A stretch of DNA of 21,459 nt from an uncultured Christensenellaceae bacterium (GTDB lineage: Bacteria; Bacillota; Clostridia; Christensenellales; UBA3700): NCBI GenBank assembly GCA_910588015.1, contig CAJUOK010000026.1, positions 1 through 21,459 on the forward strand, given 5' to 3'. A model generated the notes under the pieces. That model had not been told where the DNA came from, did not search any database, and saw nothing but the letters and a program-made list of their open reading frames with translations. Below, in pieces: positions 7,146 through 14,275 of the stretch (positions are counted from its first letter, which is position 1; every line of letters starts with the position of its first letter). A program made the translations under genes and the position numbers.

Positions 7146-8517
7146 TAAGCACCGTATTTCTTATTTTTTCTATATGTTTTGCCACAGCCTGCGGCGCAGG
7201 ACCTCCTGTGACCTTCCTTTCGTCTACGCATTTTTGCAATGAAATAGCGTCGAAAATATCATCTTGGAATTTATCGCTCAACTTCTTATACTCCGCAATC
7301 GGCAAATTGTCAAGCGTATAGCCGCCGTCTATGCAAACTGACACCAAAGTTCCCGTAATTTTATATGCGTCTCTGAACGGTAATCCTTTTTTCACAAGAT
7401 AATCGGCGCAATCGGTCGCGTTGATAAATCCTTTTTTGCCCGCGTTGGACATATTTTCGACGTTGACCGTCATAGTCGCCAACATAGGCGCAAGCGTGGA
7501 CAAACAAAGCTTGACTGTATCGACGCTGTCGAAAATCGCCTCCTTATCCTCCTGCATATCCTTGTTGTATGCCAAAGGCAGACCTTTCATCATCGAAAGC
7601 AACGTCGTGAGATTGCCTATGCATCTTCCCGTCTTGCCTCTAATAAGTTCGCATATGTCGGGATTTTTCTTTTGCGGCATTATGCTCGAACCTGTGGAAT
7701 ACGCGTCGTCAAGCTCAATGAATTTAAATTCCCAACTGCTCCACATCACAACTTCTTCGGACAGTCTGGACATATGCATCATACAGGTGGCGATTGCGCT
7801 TGCCAATTCTATGCAGTAATCTCTGTCGCTCACGCCGTCAAGACTGTTTTGCATAGGATTTTTAAATCCCAAATATTCTGCGGTAAATTCTCTGTCTATC
7901 GGATACGTAGTAGTTGCCAATGCGCCCGCTCCGAGCGGACATTCGTTCATATTGTCAAAACAGTTAAAAAGCCTCACCATATCGCGTTTGAACATCTCGA
8001 CGTACGCCATTAGATGGTGCGCAAAAGTAATAGGCTGCGCTCTCTGCAAATGAGTATAACCCGGCATAACCGTGTTTAGATTTGATTCGGCTTTTTCCAC
8101 AAGCACCGCGATAAGCTTTTTGATAAGTCCTACGATAACGTCGATTTCACCGCGCAAATACATTCTCAAATCAACTGCTACTTGGTCGTTGCGGCTTCTT
8201 GCCGTGTGCAGTTTTTTGCCCAAGTCGCCCAATCTCTCAGTAAGCGCTTGTTCTATAAACATATGCACGTCCTCGGCGTTCATATCGAATCTCAACGCGC
8301 CGCTTTCCAAGTCGTCGTAAATTGCGGCAAGTTCTTTTGCAATAATCTTGCTGTCCTTTTCGTCGATAATCCCTTGTTTGCCCAGCATTTTGACGTGAAT
8401 GATACTGCCTTGAATATCCTGTCTATACATACGGCTGTCAAAAGATATCGAAGAATTAAAGTCGTTGACCTTCTCGTTCAACTCTTTCTTAAACCTGCCT
8501 TGCCACATTTTTGCCAT
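7129..8517 (-). CDS. argH: argininosuccinate lyase
   Basis: A 462-residue member of the fumarase/aspartase superfamily, which splits argininosuccinate into arginine and fumarate. HTARSRNDQV is at 104-113 and GYTHLQRAQP, with the active-site histidine, at 153-162. The signature loop GSSIMPQKKNPD is at 276-287 and carries the catalytic serine. It ends in NDEED, and its stop lies inside the start of argC. AAAGG lies upstream of the ATG. The 93-base gap after argG contains an 11-bp hairpin (8548-8584). Confidence 0.97.
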   Translation of the reverse strand: MAKMWQGRFKKELNEKVNDFNSSISFDSRMYRQDIQGSIIHVKMLGKQGIIDEKDSKIIAKELAAIYDDLESGALRFDMNAEDVHMFIEQALTERLGDLGKKLHTARSRNDQVAVDLRMYLRGEIDVIVGLIKKLIAVLVEKAESNLNTVMPGYTHLQRAQPITFAHHLMAYVEMFKRDMVRLFNCFDNMNECPLGAGALATTTYPIDREFTAEYLGFKNPMQNSLDGVSDRDYCIELASAIATCMMHMSRLSEEVVMWSSWEFKFIELDDAYSTGSSIMPQKKNPDICELIRGKTGRCIGNLTTLLSMMKGLPLAYNKDMQEDKEAIFDSVDTVKLCLSTLAPMLATMTVNVENMSNAGKKGFINATDCADYLVKKGLPFRDAYKITGTLVSVCIDGGYTLDNLPIAEYKKLSDKFQDDIFDAISLQKCVDERKVTGGPAPQAVAKHIEKIRNTVLNDEED

Positions 8518-8547
8518 AACGCTACCCTTTTCGTCTTTATTTTAAAC

Positions 8548-8584
8548 CATAAAGATAGCTGCCTTAAAAGTAACTATCTTTATG
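8548..8584 (-). other. intercistronic hairpin between argG and argH
   Basis: A perfect 11-bp stem, CATAAAGATAG (8548-8558) with CTATCTTTATG (8574-8584), has a 15-base loop. Leftward it is followed by GTTTAAAATAAAG and no real T-run, so it is not a strong terminator. An effect on mRNA stability or on the argG/argH ratio is possible but unproven. Confidence 0.5.
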
Positions 8585-8610
8585 AAATCGTATTTATATT
8601 AAAACCCGTA

Positions 8611-9828
8611 TTATTTTTTACGCTTCGCGTCCATCATAGCTTTGACCTTTATGGGAAGTCCGAATAGATTTATAAATCCTTGAGAATCCATCTGGTCGTA
8701 TACGTCGTCTTCAGCAAACGTTGCAATGTCTTCGTCATATAGCGAATACGGACTCGTTACGCCGGCATTTGTGATATTGCCTTTATAAAGTTTGAGCTTT
8801 ACGTCGCCCGTTACGGTCTGCTGCGTGCTGTCTACGAACGCGCTCAACGCCTCGCGAAGCGGCGTAAACCACTGACCGTTGTATACCAAATCCGCAAACT
8901 TGATTGCAACCTGTTGTTTATAATGAGAGGTTTCTTTATCCAAACAAAGCGTCTCGAGCACCTCGTGAGCGTGATAAAGTATAGCTCCGCCCGGAGTCTC
9001 ATATACGCCGCGGCTCTTCATACCCACGAGTCTGTTTTCAACGATATCGGCAAGACCTATGCCGTTTGCGCCTCCCAACTCGTTGAGTTTGCGCACGATG
9101 TCGCTTCCTTTCATCTTTTTACCGTCTACCGCAACGGGTACGCCTTTGTCAAAACTTATCGTGACGTACGTCGACTTGTCCGGAGCTTTTTCCGGAGTTA
9201 CGCCCATCTCCAATATCTTATCGTACATAGGTTCGTTTGCAGGGTCCTCAAGGTCCAAACCTTCGTGCGACAAATGCCAAATGTTCTTATCTTTGCTATA
9301 ATTGGTCTCGCGGTTGATTTTAAGAGGAATATTGTGCGCTTCTGCGTAATCTATTTCTTCATCCCTTGATTTTATATCCCAAATTCTCCAGGGAGCAATA
9401 ATTTTCATATTGGGAGCAAAAGCCTTTATTGCAAGCTCAAAACGCACCTGGTCGTTTCCTTTGCCCGTACAGCCGTGACATATAGCGTCCGCGCCTTCTT
9501 TAAGAGCGATTTCCACAATTCTCTTTGCGATAACGGGACGCGCAAAGGAAGTACCCAACATATATTTGTTTTCGTAAACAGCTCCTGCCTTTACGGTCGG
9601 AAATACATAATCGTCCACGAATTCGTCCGTCAAATCTTCGATATAAAGTTTGCTGGCTCCAGTCTTGATTGCTTTTTCCTCAAGTCCGTCCAATTCGGTT
9701 CCCTGTCCAACGTCTCCGCTCACTGCGATAACTTCGCAATTATCGTAATTTTCTTTTAACCACGGTATAATAATTGAGGTATCGAGTCCTCCCGAATATG
9801 CCAATACCACTTTTTTTATATTACTCAT
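8611..9828 (-). CDS. argG: argininosuccinate synthase
   Basis: A 405-residue ATP-dependent ligase that joins citrulline and aspartate. The N-terminal PP-loop YSGGLDTS is at 11-18. A CHGCTGKGNDQVRFE stretch binds citrulline/aspartate at about 118-132, and the C-terminal region is complete. It is the first gene of the operon. AAGGAGA lies before the ATG, and a 17-spaced promoter preceded by several ARG boxes lies upstream. Placing argG and argH ahead of argCJBDF puts the whole pathway under one ARG-box control region. Confidence 0.97.
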   Translation of the reverse strand: MSNIKKVVLAYSGGLDTSIIIPWLKENYDNCEVIAVSGDVGQGTELDGLEEKAIKTGASKLYIEDLTDEFVDDYVFPTVKAGAVYENKYMLGTSFARPVIAKRIVEIALKEGADAICHGCTGKGNDQVRFELAIKAFAPNMKIIAPWRIWDIKSRDEEIDYAEAHNIPLKINRETNYSKDKNIWHLSHEGLDLEDPANEPMYDKILEMGVTPEKAPDKSTYVTISFDKGVPVAVDGKKMKGSDIVRKLNELGGANGIGLADIVENRLVGMKSRGVYETPGGAILYHAHEVLETLCLDKETSHYKQQVAIKFADLVYNGQWFTPLREALSAFVDSTQQTVTGDVKLKLYKGNITNAGVTSPYSLYDEDIATFAEDDVYDQMDSQGFINLFGLPIKVKAMMDAKRKK

Positions 9829-9865
9829 TTTAGGTGTCTCCTTTTTCCAAAAACTTTATATACAC

Positions 9866-9894
9866 ATAATATACCACATATATTGCTTTTGCAA
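9866..9894 (-). promoter_or_regulatory. promoter of the arginine operon
   Basis: On the minus strand TTGCAA (9889-9894) and TATTAT (9866-9871) are separated by 17 bases, and the predicted start near 9859 leaves a leader of about 30 bases. No leader peptide, T-box or attenuator fits in so short a leader, so control is expected at the ARG boxes. Confidence 0.75.
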
Positions 9895-9902
9895 GCGTTT
9901 TT

Positions 9903-9999
9903 TACATATTTATTCACAAAATTTTATGAATTTTCTATAATTATTGCATAATTTACATTGTATATGAATAAATATGCAAATATGCTGAATAAATATTCA
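9903..9999 (-). promoter_or_regulatory. series of ARG boxes (ArgR/AhrC operator)
   Basis: The box at 9986-9999, TGAATAAATATTCA, is a perfect match to the TGAATWWWWATTCA consensus. TGAATAAATATGCA (9965-9978) is one base off and lies exactly 21 bases away centre to centre, the classical ArgR box pair. A third box is at 9903-9916 (TACATATTTATTCA), immediately upstream of the -35. A weaker match is at 9945-9957 and a half-match near 9927-9939. ArgR/AhrC binds such boxes with arginine as co-repressor. No argR gene is in the window. Confidence 0.85.
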
Positions 10000-10004
10000 T
10001 TGCG

Positions 10005-11147
10005 TTAAAATTTTTCTGAAAATCTGTCTACCAAAACCATAGAATCTTTGCTCAAGTCCAATCCTTTGTATACTTGAGTGTAGCATTTTCCTCTCATATT
10101 CTTTATCTGCCCGTCTGTTGCCGCGCCCGACGGAGCGACGTTATTATACTGGTCCGTCAAACCGACATTGTCGGCAATGCTCAAAAGAGTCCAATCTCTG
10201 ACTATATTGTGTATGTCGAGATTGCCATACCTATTGTCCAATCCCTTACATTTGACAATGACGGAATTGCGAGAAAGCTTTTCGAAACTTTCATCGCTAC
10301 CGTCGTATTTATAATAACTAGACGAAGCTATAGACATACCGAAATACATATCCGCAGCAATATCTTTTTGTTTTACAACACTATCCAAGATATCTGCGAA
10401 CAAAACGCTGGGAGCTCTTTTTGCTATGGGTTCTTGAGTAAAAGAAATTTTTTCATCTTGCACTTTGTCCCAATTGCCGATAAAAGCTGTCGCTCCGAAA
10501 TACGGGTCTGCAAGAGTCAGCCGCGTGGGAATGATATTGTTATTGTCAAAAGCTTTTTTGCTTTGCAATTCTATCAGTTGATACGTAGTCGCCAAAGCAA
10601 GCTGACTTCCGTAACTGTGTCCGACAAATTTTATTTCCTTGTCATAATCTTCGCCTACCGTAATAGCAAATTCCATTGCAAACTTTACGGACAGAGCTTC
10701 TCCTCCGTCAAAAGATACCCATATATAATTAAAAAGATTAACGAGCGAAGCTGCATATGCAAACCAACTCATAGCGGCTACGTTATATCCCTGCTTCTTA
10801 AATTCTTTTGCATAATCTCTGATATCAGTCGTTCCCGTCTTGCTTATAGTCTCTTTATGAGTAACAAAATCTTCAAACAACCCGTTTGTAGAGTTTTCTT
10901 TACTGGGTTCCCATCCGTGGAAAAAAACCAAAGTAGGCTTGGACGAATCAAAATATTTCTTGTCCATCTGCGCGCTGCTTCTTACATAATCGTCATTGTC
11001 TTCGCCAAACCAATATATACCGTAATCCGTATCATCGGCAAAGCTCATCGTAACTCTTGCATTTGACGGTTTAATACAGCATACGCCTATGCACATAAAA
11101 CAACAAAGCGCCGCAACGGCGGCAATAATTTTAAAATATCTCTTCAT
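10005..11147 (-). CDS. secreted alpha/beta hydrolase, lipase-like
   Basis: A 380-residue protein with an N-terminal signal peptide (basic MKRYFK, hydrophobic core about 7-25, possible cleavage after SNA at 30). It has an alpha/beta-hydrolase core: FFHGWEP at 75-81 as the oxyanion-hole strand, and the nucleophile elbow GHSYG with S178 at 176-180. LADPYFG supplies a likely acid at D214, and H313 in DIHNIV is a possible catalytic histidine. The spacing recalls lipases of the pancreatic-lipase superfamily, but the substrate is unknown. Four cysteines cluster in the signal region, yet no proper lipobox is seen, so export by signal peptidase I is favoured. It has its own promoter (11182-11210). Its stop lies just before the first ARG box, and no terminator separates it from the arginine promoter. 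Confidence 0.75.
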   Translation of the reverse strand: MKRYFKIIAAVAALCCFMCIGVCCIKPSNARVTMSFADDTDYGIYWFGEDNDDYVRSSAQMDKKYFDSSKPTLVFFHGWEPSKENSTNGLFEDFVTHKETISKTGTTDIRDYAKEFKKQGYNVAAMSWFAYAASLVNLFNYIWVSFDGGEALSVKFAMEFAITVGEDYDKEIKFVGHSYGSQLALATTYQLIELQSKKAFDNNNIIPTRLTLADPYFGATAFIGNWDKVQDEKISFTQEPIAKRAPSVLFADILDSVVKQKDIAADMYFGMSIASSSYYKYDGSDESFEKLSRNSVIVKCKGLDNRYGNLDIHNIVRDWTLLSIADNVGLTDQYNNVAPSGAATDGQIKNMRGKCYTQVYKGLDLSKDSMVLVDRFSEKF

Positions 11148-11181
11148 AGGGTATCTCTCGCAATCATAATATTATAGATTA

Positions 11182-11210
11182 ATTATAATATTTTTAAGCG
11201 TATAAATCAA
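11182..11210 (-). promoter_or_regulatory. promoter of the secreted hydrolase gene
   Basis: On the minus strand TTGATT (11205-11210) and a perfect TATAAT (11182-11187) are separated by 17 bases. It lies between the terminator of the upstream lipoprotein gene and the hydrolase ATG. Confidence 0.7.
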
Positions 11211-11229
11211 CATTTACAAATAAAAACGT

Positions 11230-11257
11230 AAAAAACGGGAGGCTATCGCCTCCCGTT
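11230..11257 (-). terminator. rho-independent terminator of the lipoprotein gene
   Basis: A perfect GC-rich 10-bp stem, AACGGGAGGC (11234-11243) with GCCTCCCGTT (11248-11257), has a 4-base loop and is followed leftward by a T-run. It begins 15 bases after the lipoprotein stop codon. Confidence 0.92.
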
Positions 11258-11272
11258 GTAACCTGTCAATTG

Positions 11273-14146
11273 TTATATTTTAACAAATTTGACTAATGCG
11301 CCGTCTTTGACTGCTGCGTTGGTGCAAGATTTTTCAACCTTGGACTCGTCTACGCTGCCGTCGATATAGAACGTTACGTTTGCGATATCGAACTTGGATA
11401 CAGCCTTAATCGTTACGTCTGCGCTAACGCCGTCGGTATTGCCTTCAGCAACAGAAGCCATAACTTTGATAGTTACGAATGCGTTGAGAGTGGTAGACTC
11501 TACGTTTACTGCGCCCGTGATATTTACGTTGCTCAACGTGCCGTTGTTTACAGCTACAACGCCTGCAACCTTATAATCGTTGCGAGTCTTAGCCGCGATA
11601 ACTGCATTTACGTCGCCTGCCAAAGTCAAGTTCTTTACAGTACCGTTGTTGATTGCTATAAATGCAACGTTATTGTCATACATTCCTTCTACAGTGTAGT
11701 TGGAAATGGTATATCCGTTACCGTCAAGCGAACCGTTGAATACGCCGATAGGATTGATAACTGCGCCGTTCATATCTATATCGTTCTTAAGAACAAGCTT
11801 CTTGCCTGCATAGTCTATCGAGCTGTCGGACATATTTGCAACCTGCTCTGCAGTGAAGATATAATATTCGTCGCCGAGGTTATATCCAAGCGCGCTTGCC
11901 GTACCGGTTACGGTTACGCTAGCATAACATACCGCATTATTTACTCTGATAGCAATGCTGTGCGTACCGTTTTCCATAGCTGCAAGAGCTTCGTACGGAA
12001 TGGTGAGCACATTGAAGTTTACGTCGTAAGTTGCGCCTTCTACGTCAGCCGAAACAACTTCGTCGGTCTTATCGTCTACCATAGTACCGGAAAGTTTGAT
12101 TTCAAGGTTCTTCATATTGTCATTGCCGGACTTGTCATAATCAAAATCTGCTTTGTCCATATGAACGGTGCCGTCATATACGAAAGTTGTCTTAACTTTT
12201 ATTACTTTGCCGTAAGAAGTCAAGTATTCAAGTTCTATCTGCTGTTCGAATTTCTCCGAAGGGTCGATAACCGTTACTTTACCGTTCTCGATATTGAGAT
12301 ATTTGCCGTTCCATACGCTGTCTTCCAATGTAACTTTGGTTGCGTAGGTGTTACCTCTGTTCTTGAGGTTGTAAGCAAACGCGTCATACTCGGGAAGTTT
12401 TGTCTCCTTTGCCGAAAGTACGATTGTGTTGCCGCCGACAATGTCGGTGATAACGCTTTCTTCTCCTGCTTTATAAAGAACGATTTCTCCTTGAGTAATA
12501 TCTATAGCCTTGCTGAGGTCTCCTATGCTGATATTTGCAACTTTACCTATAGAAAGAGCAAGCAACAAATCTATATCGTAATAGAAGCCGCCTTCAAAAT
12601 AAACCGCTCCAGATACGGATACTTCTTCTGCGAGCAAGTTGCCCGTATTCATAAATCCGTAGAGACCGTTGAAATTACCTACTTCAGCTTTAATGCCAAG
12701 TCCCAAAACGCCTGCGAGTACGTCAAGCGACAATGTGTTGGCAAGACCGAGTTTCATTTTAGCGCTACCCGAAAGGTCTACTTCTACGCTCTTAACGCCG
12801 CTGCCTTCGAGTTTGTCTGCAAAGGTCTTAACGCCCTCTACTTTATCGTAAGTTGCGCCCAACATATAGTTGAAGTCGGAAGATATCGTAACTCCGAAAG
12901 AACCTGCGAATGCAAACGAGAAGGTCAAATCGCATTGATATCTTACGGATACAGCGCCGTTGGCAATTGGAAGAATCCAAGTGAAGAGCGGTGCGGATAC
13001 GCCTGCTTCGGCGTCTTGCATCTGCGCAGTCTTCTCGATGAGTTCAGTCAAGTTGGTTACGTCTGCAAAGCTGTAACCCGATTGAAGTTTGATAGTAGTA
13101 TCAACTTTGTTATAAACGTAAGCGATTACGCCCGCGTCAACTTCGTTGCCTTCCAAATCTACGTTTACAAGAGCGTTTACTTTAATCGTGCAGTCGAATT
13201 CGATAACCAAATCAGTCTTGAAATCGTCGATTGCAACTACGCTCGGAATCGTCATAGTGATTTTTGCTTTGATAGCGTCGTCAACTTTCTTAACATCGAA
13301 GCTGAAAGTCGGCTTTGCTCCGAAGAAACTTACCGCTGCTTGAGCCAATTCACTGTTTTCAACGGATTCTGCGATTTCCTCATAGATAAATTCGATTTCG
13401 TCGTTTTCAGCGTCCATACTGCGCGCCTCTTCGACGGTGAATTCGTCATATACTTCGACCATCTGCGGCTTTACGTAAGAAATACCTACCAAAGTTGAAT
13501 CTATGCGCTTGCATTCCTCGACTTTGTAAGCCTCTTGGAGACCGTTCTTTGCATCTTCAATGAGAATTACATCGCCCTTGTTGACTTCCGCGCCGTTAGC
13601 CTGCAAATTGAAAGAACCGAAAATCTCCTGCTGTTCGCTGTTTTCTCTCTTTGCAAAGTGCTCGAACTTGCCGCTCATTCTTGCTTTGTCAAAAGAAAGA
13701 ACGCCGTCTACGTACTGAACGCTGTTGGTCAAATCCTGCGTAACCGTAAAGATAATCTCTTTTACGTTCTCATTGTAGCCGTCGAAACGCAACGACTTGT
13801 CGATGGTGATTTTGTAGATATCGCCGATTGTATAGAAACCTGTAGGCGGATAAACAACGTATCTACCCTTTCCTTCTGCAACTACTTCAGCGTCTACGCT
13901 CTCTTTTGTGGTCGTCTTCACTACGCTAATCAAGTCCGCAGCGTTGGATACGGCGCTGTCTGACAACACGGTAAAGGTAATACCTTTGTGCGCGTTGTCT
14001 ATCAATGCCGAACCGACTTTGTTGTTGTCGGAGCCCAACGAGGAATCTTGGTCATTGTTATTGTTTTGACACCCTACTGCCAGAGCCAAGACCATTGCGA
14101 CCACAAGAATAATGCTAATAAGTAATATCGCTTTATTCTTTTTCAT
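11273..14146 (-). CDS. large surface lipoprotein with GLUG-like C-terminal repeats
   Basis: A 957-residue predicted lipoprotein. The signal sequence MKKNK plus a hydrophobic run ends in ALAVGC with the lipidated C26, followed by an Asn/Asp-rich tether. The ATG at 14146 has GGGAGGAAAG upstream; the frame can be extended six codons to a GTG, but that would put the ribosome binding site inside the gene. The long middle part (about 40-750) is acidic, beta-rich and repetitive in texture, and I do not recognise it. Near 765 an FTAEQVANM segment begins a GLUG-like beta-helix region: NPIGVFNGSLDGNGYTI at about 796-812, then NNGTVKNLTLAGDV and NNGTLSNVNITG. Such modules occur in adhesins and surface proteins of gut bacteria. 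The substrate or partner is unknown. Confidence 0.8.
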   Translation of the reverse strand: MKKNKAILLISIILVVAMVLALAVGCQNNNNDQDSSLGSDNNKVGSALIDNAHKGITFTVLSDSAVSNAADLISVVKTTTKESVDAEVVAEGKGRYVVYPPTGFYTIGDIYKITIDKSLRFDGYNENVKEIIFTVTQDLTNSVQYVDGVLSFDKARMSGKFEHFAKRENSEQQEIFGSFNLQANGAEVNKGDVILIEDAKNGLQEAYKVEECKRIDSTLVGISYVKPQMVEVYDEFTVEEARSMDAENDEIEFIYEEIAESVENSELAQAAVSFFGAKPTFSFDVKKVDDAIKAKITMTIPSVVAIDDFKTDLVIEFDCTIKVNALVNVDLEGNEVDAGVIAYVYNKVDTTIKLQSGYSFADVTNLTELIEKTAQMQDAEAGVSAPLFTWILPIANGAVSVRYQCDLTFSFAFAGSFGVTISSDFNYMLGATYDKVEGVKTFADKLEGSGVKSVEVDLSGSAKMKLGLANTLSLDVLAGVLGLGIKAEVGNFNGLYGFMNTGNLLAEEVSVSGAVYFEGGFYYDIDLLLALSIGKVANISIGDLSKAIDITQGEIVLYKAGEESVITDIVGGNTIVLSAKETKLPEYDAFAYNLKNRGNTYATKVTLEDSVWNGKYLNIENGKVTVIDPSEKFEQQIELEYLTSYGKVIKVKTTFVYDGTVHMDKADFDYDKSGNDNMKNLEIKLSGTMVDDKTDEVVSADVEGATYDVNFNVLTIPYEALAAMENGTHSIAIRVNNAVCYASVTVTGTASALGYNLGDEYYIFTAEQVANMSDSSIDYAGKKLVLKNDIDMNGAVINPIGVFNGSLDGNGYTISNYTVEGMYDNNVAFIAINNGTVKNLTLAGDVNAVIAAKTRNDYKVAGVVAVNNGTLSNVNITGAVNVESTTLNAFVTIKVMASVAEGNTDGVSADVTIKAVSKFDIANVTFYIDGSVDESKVEKSCTNAAVKDGALVKFVKI

Positions 14147-14190
14147 AAAACTTTCCTCCCTCACAAATATTTTTAAAATTTGCTAATTCA

Positions 14191-14219
14191 ATTCTATAAT
14201 ATCTATATTTGTTTTTCAA
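14191..14219 (-). promoter_or_regulatory. promoter of the lipoprotein gene
   Basis: On the minus strand TTGAAA (14214-14219) and TAGAAT (14191-14196) are separated by 17 bases, about 45 bases upstream of the ATG. The region to 14275 is extremely AT-rich. I see no clear terminator for the glmU/glmM fusion there, so some read-through is possible. Confidence 0.55.
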
Positions 14220-14275
14220 TAACAAAGTGAAAAGTTTTATTAAAAGTTTATTAAAATGTATTAATTTTTTTTATT

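Noticed and set aside
9829..9865. T-box or attenuator in the arginine operon leader
   Set aside because: The leader is only about 30 bases and has no hairpin or leader peptide.
10074..11066. 330-codon open frame on the plus strand
   Set aside because: It is antisense to the secreted hydrolase, which has clear catalytic motifs. The plus frame has no recognisable motif or ribosome binding site.
11960..13498. 512-codon open frame on the plus strand
   Set aside because: It is antisense to the lipoprotein gene, which has a lipobox, ribosome binding site, promoter and terminator. The plus frame is rich in Cys, Phe and Tyr without domains and has no start signals.
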